64,000 nucleotides of DNA from Flabesymbios commensalis (lineage: Eukaryota; Annelida; Polychaeta; Terebellida; Flabelligeridae), in contig OZ024902.1 in NCBI GenBank assembly GCA_964017125.1, positions 106,684,560 through 106,748,559 of the forward strand, given 5' to 3'. Shown here in pieces: positions 34,643 to 64,000 of the stretch. How positions within the stretch are numbered: the stretch's first letter is position 1; each line of letters begins with the position of its first letter. The notes under the pieces were generated by a model, which worked only from the letters and a program-made list of their open reading frames with translations, made no database searches and had not been told where the DNA came from. A program made the position numbers and the translations under genes.

Positions 34643-35204
34643 TTGGTCACAGCCAATCAGCAAACTCCAGACGCTGACATAATGTTAGCCTGATGGTGGG
34701 CCGCCGTTTACAACACTGGACCAGCATTATCCACCAATATATAGGCCTTAACACGATAAACGTTTATCCAATGCTAGCTTAATGCTGGCCCATCGTCTAC
34801 AGCAATGGCTCAGCAGTTAAACAGCTTTGGCTAAACAGTCTCGTTTTTGTAGTCACCGGCAACAGGATACACTGACACAATGATGGTCCAATGTTGGAAC
34901 AGTGTCATAAATGATGGCACAACATTTACCCAACATTGGATCATGTTGACTGCCTAGAACCAGCATGACATAGAACGCTTCTGCTCACAGCAAAACCAAG
35001 TATCTGCTTATTTCACAAGTGTGCAGATACTGTCTATTGATAGTGCTGATACAAACAAGAAGGAGGCAATGACATCAGCGTAAAGGAAGTATATACTTGC
35101 TTTACAAGTGATCAAATACGGCCTTTCGGCAGCGCTATGGCAGGAAGAGCCAGTTAAAAAGCAGTAACTGCCTAGTTTACCAGGTAGCCGATAATGCCTT
35201 TTGA

Positions 35205-35345
35205 CTTTGCACAGCGTTTGCTATACACAGTAATCTGTGCTAGATAGGTGGATCATCAAACACGTTCAATAATGGCAGAAATGATTTTCACTTTTAAACG
35301 ATGATTAGAGGCTGAGGCCTATTTCCGTCGCCGACGGCCCTTGTT
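35205..35345 (+). mobile_element. 3' fragment of an element-e type Helentron-like element
   Basis: GATTAGAGGCTGAGGCCT, hairpin CCGTC-GCC-GACGG and CCCTTGTT repeat the 3' end of the element at 30922-32055. Only about 140 bases are present; the 5' side is cut off. Confidence 0.65.
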
Positions 35346-35465
35346 AATTTTGTTGGCCAATTTGAATACTAAGCAATTGTGTTGGGTTATTTTATATTAT
35401 GACAGATTGGTTAATTTTTTGCTTATGCGTTGTTTTTAGCCATTTTGAATTTTGGTGGCAATTTT

Positions 35466-35835
35466 AAACTTCAGAATTCGGTCTTCAGCGGACTTCAGAC
35501 AGACTTTTGGACAAACTTCGAACGGACTTCAGAAAGACATTTGATTTCGGACTTTGGACAAACTTCGAAGTGACTTCGGGCTTCACATATACAACTTCGG
35601 ATAGACTTCGGTCAGATTTCAAACAGACTTCGGATTTAGGGCTTTAGACTTCGGTTTCAGACTTTGGGTAACGGATTTTAGACTTTTGACAGACTCCAGA
35701 CTTTGGTTTCAGAATCAGATTTTTGTTTTTGAACAGACATACGTAATACTCCAGAGAGTTTTTGGACTCCGGACAAACTTCGGACATCGGATTTCTGTTT
35801 TTCAGACAGACTTCATAGGCCTACATCAGACCTCA
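35466..35835. repeat. GACTTCGGAC satellite (inverse of the 395-1310 array)
   Basis: Irregular units such as GACTTCGGACAGACTTCAG and CTTCGGAC. It is the reverse complement of the first satellite. The left flank (35370-35465, GACAGATTGGTTAATTTTTT, GCCATTTTGAATTTTGG) recurs at 41700-41860 next to a short piece of the same satellite. Confidence 0.8.
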
Positions 35836-36090
35836 GATAAAACAGCTAGGCTTTACATGCTCTACAAAACAATTATTGGAGAGGTAGCCCTCTCGATTGA
35901 CATGCTGTATAGACCTGATAGTACAGCATGGAGCAGCACACAAAATTCAGACCTATTCAAATCAAAGGGAGACTGTTCGCAAATTCTTTCTTCATTAGAA
36001 CTATACCGGATTGGAATAAAATACCATGTGATGTAAAATTGGCACCGACCTTCACAGCCTTTAAGGCTAGATTGAATAAGTCAGACTAAA
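35836..36090 (+). pseudogene. LINE reverse transcriptase 3' fragment
   Basis: Two frames carry a LINE C-terminus: MLYKTIIGEVALSIDMLYRP and, after a frame change, SFFIRTIPDWNKIPCDV followed by APTFTAFKARLNKSD and a stop near 36088. FxRTIxDWNxLP with a final FKARL is a well-known end of CR1/Rex/L2-like LINE proteins. The fragment starts abruptly after the satellite. It differs from the LINE at 10665, whose end has a CxxC-H-C motif instead. Confidence 0.75.
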
Positions 36091-36922
36091 TTTTTAACTA
36101 CCCATGCAAACCTCTCCCCGCGGCGCGATAGCACACAATTAGTGCTCCGGCCACGTAATATTCAGATATGATAAATTTAAACATTTAACGAAGATTTCTT
36201 CGTTATGCTATAATGTGTAATAATAATATAATAAACAACAATTTTCATTAAATGTGAGAATTTTACATGTTTATTTGGATATAATGTCGTCAGTGTTATA
36301 CTCTCAATCTATGAATAATTGTTCCTATGACTAGAAGATTAAATACAGATGAAAAATGTTCTGCTCAGAACCAAATGACATGACTACACACTGTACATAT
36401 AGTAATGGCTTAAGAAATGAAATATTAACCAAATTTAATCAGATTTTTATTTATCTTCCTGACTATTTCTGTAGAATTACATAAATCTACAGACACTACA
36501 TCTTTTTATTTTGTTCATATATTCGCACATTTCATGTCGTGCTGCAGTAAAAAAAACAATATTTTGAAAGCTGTCACCACAATGAAATTAAAAAAAACTT
36601 TAACGTAAACAATTTCAGCCACGTTGTAATATGTATTCACAATTTCAACAAGCGCTGTGGTCAATTATAGGGTTGTTTAAATACAATAACATTAAATCGT
36701 CTACAGAATCCCAGGGTCACAATCATGAAGCTGCATAATTCTGCCGACAAGTATACAGGTCCATTTGTTCAGGAGTAAAATAGAATGAAAACAAGGATTT
36801 TCACAATGTCATGATCTTTGAAAAGGATAGTCATCCCCCGAATTATCTTTTCCAATTATTATCCATCCATTGATAAATATTTAAGTTGCCTATAAAATGT
36901 GTATAGTTGTACATGTGCATCC
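36091..36922 (-). other. Thioesterase 3' flank / probable 3' UTR
   Basis: AT-rich sequence downstream of the - strand stop codon. AATAAA on the - strand occurs at 36505-36510, 36447-36452 and 36270-36275; any could serve as the poly(A) signal. No other feature seen. Confidence 0.45.
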
Positions 36923-60750
<23,828 letters not shown>

Positions 60751-61033
60751 TCAGCACATAGATTATGTTTTGATAAAGGGGTATGACAGATGTAGGGCCT
60801 ACTCAACATTCAGTGAATTTTAACCTTTAAATTATTAAAAGATCTACCTAATCAATTACTTTTTCGAGACAAATAACCTAATCACTAACTGGTGATTTAT
60901 ATGGTGTAACAACCACGACTAAAATTAGGGGGTGAATATTTCCCTTCAACCCATAAAGCACTAAGTACGATAGTCGTTTTTAATCAGTTTTAATATTAGT
61001 CAATTAATACAAGTGCTGTGATTGGTAATGAAT

Positions 61034-61267
61034 CAGTGCTCGATTTTGGAAGATTTGAGGTGAGAGCCAGCAGGGCACCCACCTTGAAAATCTACAGAGC
61101 CCATCATTTCATTTGAGTGCCCAAAATAAATTGACCTGTGTTAAATAGAAGCATTAAGCCAAAATCTAGCGAGCCACAAGGGCACAGTCATGCAGCTAAT
61201 AGAGAGAGCCCAGCAGTAAATTTGGGTGCCTCTGGCACCCGGGCTCTCCTCAAAATCGAGCACTTTG
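61034..61267. mobile_element. Short TIR element, CAGTGCTCGATTTTG family
   Basis: AGTGCTCGATTTTG (61035-61048) and the inverse CAAAATCGAGCACT (61251-61264) bound 230 bases with GAGAGCC...GGGCACCC motifs (inverse GGGTGCC...GGGCTCTC), so the inverted symmetry extends inward in an imperfect form. The CAG tip suggests a hAT-type miniature. No clear target duplication. Confidence 0.6.
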
Positions 61268-61297
61268 AATTGTGTATGAAACAAGTATGAGTAATTT

Positions 61298-61351
61298 TTA
61301 CCCACTTGAAGTTGTGGATAGTGGTAGCGAGACACAACTTCAAGTGGGTAA
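61298..61351. repeat. Perfect 19 bp hairpin
   Basis: TTACCCACTTGAAGTTGTG (61298-61316) and its exact inverse (61333-61351) with a 16 base loop. It could be an isolated inverted repeat or a small hairpin RNA if transcribed with the gene intron. Confidence 0.75.
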
Positions 61352-61694
61352 GAATTTAAATTAATTAATGTAATGTAAACTAATTTTCAGATGTACTATA
61401 GTTTGTTTCTATGGGTTTGTTTCTGAAGGCTTGAGTTTAAGTTTGGATGGAGGCATCTATAGCATGTATAGTATAACTATTTACCAGAGCTTCAGATTAA
61501 GGCTTTCTGCTGTCCAGGACAAGTAGGATGATAATTCAGACAAGTTGATAATACAGTAAAATGCGGATAATAACGTGCCCTGTTGTATAATGCACAGAGG
61601 GGTAAAAATGACCATTCAGAGTGTACAATGCTTATATAACGCGCGAAATCCCTGTCAATAACTAAGCATTTAATACGGGATACATGTGCTTTGC

Positions 61695-61870
61695 TTAAAG
61701 GGACTCAATCAGGTTAAAATTATTTTAAAATCGGTGATTTTATTTTAGCTTCTTAATATGACCATATGATGTAAGCATGTCCATAGACTAGAACTGCAAA
61801 CATTTTTTAATTTTTGTGCTGCGCATTTACCAGTTAGGCTAGATATAGAGACAAAATTCTCGTATTTATT
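61695..61870 (+). mobile_element. Half copy of the TTAA palindromic miniature
   Basis: TTAAAGGGACT, TCGGTGATTTTATTTTAG, CATATGATGTAAGCATGT, GACTAGAACTGCAAAC, GTGCTGCGCATTTACCAGTT and TAGATATAGAGAC match one arm of the element at 32072-32444. The opposite arm is absent. Confidence 0.7.
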
Positions 61871-62139
61871 ATTTTGGACATGTGTGATCTGCGTGACTAC
61901 AGACTGACTTGTCAAGATGGTACCAACGAGCTGTTGTCATAACTGATCCTGTCTCTGCTGTCACGAATAATGTGGCCTTCGCTGAGCCACAATGGCTATG
62001 GCTGAGCTATCATGGATTTGGTACAGCTCAGCATGTGTGAATAAGTAGGCCTACACATCTGTTGACCGAAATTTTCTCCATACACAGGACTGTACATTGT
62101 ATGTACAATCCTGTGGTACGTATGTCGTGTAGCCTGAGA

Positions 62140-62530
62140 ATCTAATAAGGGAGGGCGGTAAAAAAAAACATTAAAAAAAAAAATTGAACCTATTTTTGGA
62201 AAAGTTAATGAGGGCGACGAAATAAAAAAACATTGGACAAATTTCTAAAAAAGTTAATGAGGGCGAGGAAATAAAAACAACCTTTTGATCTACTTGACAA
62301 AAAGTTAATGAGGGCGACGGAAAAAACAAGCAAAAAACTATAGGGCCTATAGCTGGAAAAATGTTTTTTATCTTTTGAACTGTTGAAATAAATATTTTTT
62401 TTATTTCACGAAATTAACTTTTTTTCCTCAGAAATCGGCAACAATGCAATGCGCGCGCTGGGCAGAAAACAAACACATGTTTTTTGGGGTAATGCACTGC
62501 CTAAATCTGATGTGCGCGCTCATCTAAAAC
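62140..62530 (+). repeat. CGCCCTCATTAAC repeat, copy 2 (inverted)
   Basis: AGTTAATGAGGGCGACGAAA units of about 55-60 bases and AATCTGATGTGCGCGCTCAT at the right end mirror the copy at 53710-54125. Confidence 0.7.
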
Positions 62531-62981
62531 AGATAAAAAAACATAGTGGCCTAAAGAAGGGGAAAAAGGTGAAAAAGTGCCTTTTTCAGCATTAATGTTC
62601 ACTTCTTATCATGCTCCCTCCATCCAAATAAGGAGCAGGATGGTACATTATGATAAGAGTTGTGCCCAGGGTGTAATAAGTGTTGGTTGGAAAAGTTTAT
62701 TTTTCAAGGAAGTCCATAAACATATTAAATTCATAAATACTGCCTTATTTGAAAAAAAATTGTGGTCGAACAGACTCGAGTGTTGGTCCAACACTCTGGT
62801 GGCGGTCAGCCCTGACCACTACGGACAACCATGGGCACAATCCCTGAATCCTGTGCATGAAAAGAGTGAATTGGCAAATATAGAGTCTCTATTAGAGACA
62901 TCTGTAGGTATATTTTTTCACTTGCACCACACCACCTGACTACTGAGGGGAATTGGTATTGTTCTACTTAACTTGTTAGTT

Positions 62982-63038
62982 TTAACCAAAAACAATATAT
63001 ACATGTATATTATACATGTATATATTGTTTTTGGTTAA
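62982..63038. repeat. Perfect 57 base palindrome with TTAA ends
   Basis: Arms of 28 bases begin TTAACCAAAAACAATATA and are exact inverse copies around a single central T. Could be a minimal TTAA-flanked foldback. Confidence 0.85.
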
Positions 63039-64000
63039 CTATGCACTTTCATGGTATAGGTTGCATAATTTGTCTCAAAATGTGTTTTTTTGAAGGTGTT
63101 TGATGTTGTATTATTCCAACTTTATATGATGCAGATATATGTTGTGGATCTTCTTGCAAGTTTTCAGAGCAGCAACTTGACTAAATAAAATTTCAGGCAA
63201 ATTTTAAATGTCAGATAACCATATTGGAAAATAATTACATTAATTTTCTCAGTGGCTGCAGGAGAGGCATTAAGAGCTCAAATTGACTCTACACTGTTTG
63301 ACTGGTTCATATTTATTTTAATTACGAGACAAAAAGTGTTATTATAGTCATAAACGAAAAAATGTCATAAATTTTCCAAAAAAACTTTGAGAAATCACAC
63401 ACCTGCCGTCCTTTCAATTACTATTAAATAAAATAAAACACTACTTGCTGCTCAGGATGAAGAGAGCAACTAGTAGAAGGGTAGGAGCAGACACGTTCGA
63501 AATTTCGGGGCAATATTCACAAAATTGACAAAATTATCAGGCGTTCTATTTTAGGAATTTTCTGTTGTTAAAATGTCCTGGAGAGGACATTTTTTTAACA
63601 TTTGAATATAGAAACTTAAATTGTGCTGATAAATCAATAAATTGGACCCTACATTAAAAAGTTTATTTATAAAGAAAAGTGCTGTTGATCACACACATAC
63701 ATACGGGTATATGATGTAGTTGAGGGCCATGTAAAATTTAGATTCAATCGCAATATCAACAACCTGATTCTGTGAAGATAGAAATTGGGCAGTCAATACC
63801 AATAATGGATCTTTACTTATATGTCCCATTTGTTGAACTGCGCTGTACACCCCTTTCAGTTAAAGGGTTGTGAAGGGTGGATCTCACTCCAGAAATTAAG
63901 CTGTGTATTTCATGACTTTGTTCTGTTTTTTTAAATGTCCTGGAGAGGACAATTTTCAACAGTTGATTTAAAAAGCCTAAATTCCAATTCTACTTGGGTA
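63039..64000. other. AT-rich stretch, nothing recognised
   Basis: The phrase ATGTCCTGGAGAGGACA occurs twice (63577 and 63937) about 360 bases apart, which may mark ends or units of an unassigned repeat. No exon found. Confidence 0.45.

Noticed and set aside
62577-62939. 120 residue + strand frame
   Set aside because: No recognised family, no clear start context, and it lies in repeat-rich sequence upstream of or within the thioesterase gene.
63700-63770. Possible first thioesterase exon (a HGP-like word on the - strand)
   Set aside because: The family motif FLHGLGDTG is not there, and there is no donor with the required phase (two bases of a Gly codon before the HGW exon).

Overview
This is a 64 kb piece of an animal nuclear genome. 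It is AT-rich, intron-rich, contains only two recognisable host genes, and is otherwise filled with dispersed repeats. The repeat content (short elements with central tandem repeats and AAATGGCCG monomers, TTAA-flanked palindromes, hAT-type miniatures, tRNA-derived SINEs, an APE-type LINE, many TAGGCCTA words) suggests a marine invertebrate. I cannot fix the phylum from the sequence.

Host genes. (1) The 3' two thirds of POP1, a protein subunit of RNase P and RNase MRP, lies on the + strand as four exons (3443-3530, 6125-6820, 7749-7898, 9595-10631). Splice phases join cleanly and the reading frame ends with a complete C-terminus; the 5' exons lie left of the window. (2) An acyl-protein thioesterase of the LYPLA1/LYPLA2 family lies on the - strand as six small exons spread over about 24 kb (60644-60709, 56469-56516, 44082-44152, 40884-41062, 38256-38420, 36923-36973). 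All three catalytic residues and the stop codon are present; only the first exon is missing, beyond the right edge. The two genes converge on a 26 kb gene-free block.

Layout. 1-3442: POP1 intron with a foldback fragment and a GTCTGAAGT satellite. 3443-10631: POP1, with two Helentron-like elements in its introns. 10665-14620: decayed LINE (SGNH-domain ORF1, APE endonuclease, reverse transcriptase) that starts right at the POP1 poly(A) signal. 15251-17841 and 21131-23593: two nearly identical 2.5 kb elements with 12-13 tandem monomers, flanking a relatively CpG-rich stretch. 24900-36090: SINEs, palindromic miniatures, a 2 kb element with tandem-repeat arms, another Helentron-like element, a 373 bp TTAA palindrome, and a LINE 3' fragment. 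36923-60709: the thioesterase gene, whose introns hold a hAT element with a perfect 8 bp target duplication, a recent tandem triplication (44949-50280), a 5.5 kb inverted-repeat structure with about 1 kb arms (50193-55650), a 21/63 bp higher-order minisatellite and a 47 bp minisatellite. 60710-64000: first intron or upstream sequence, with hairpins and short TIR elements.

Most notable: five elements of different sequence share one architecture (TTTTTAG start, short subterminal inverted repeats, a central tandem array, and a 3' hairpin followed by a T/G-rich end, TTGTT in four of them). This fits non-autonomous Helentron-type rolling-circle elements (HINEs, like bivalve pearl elements). No prokaryotic system, CRISPR array or complete viral-type element was seen.
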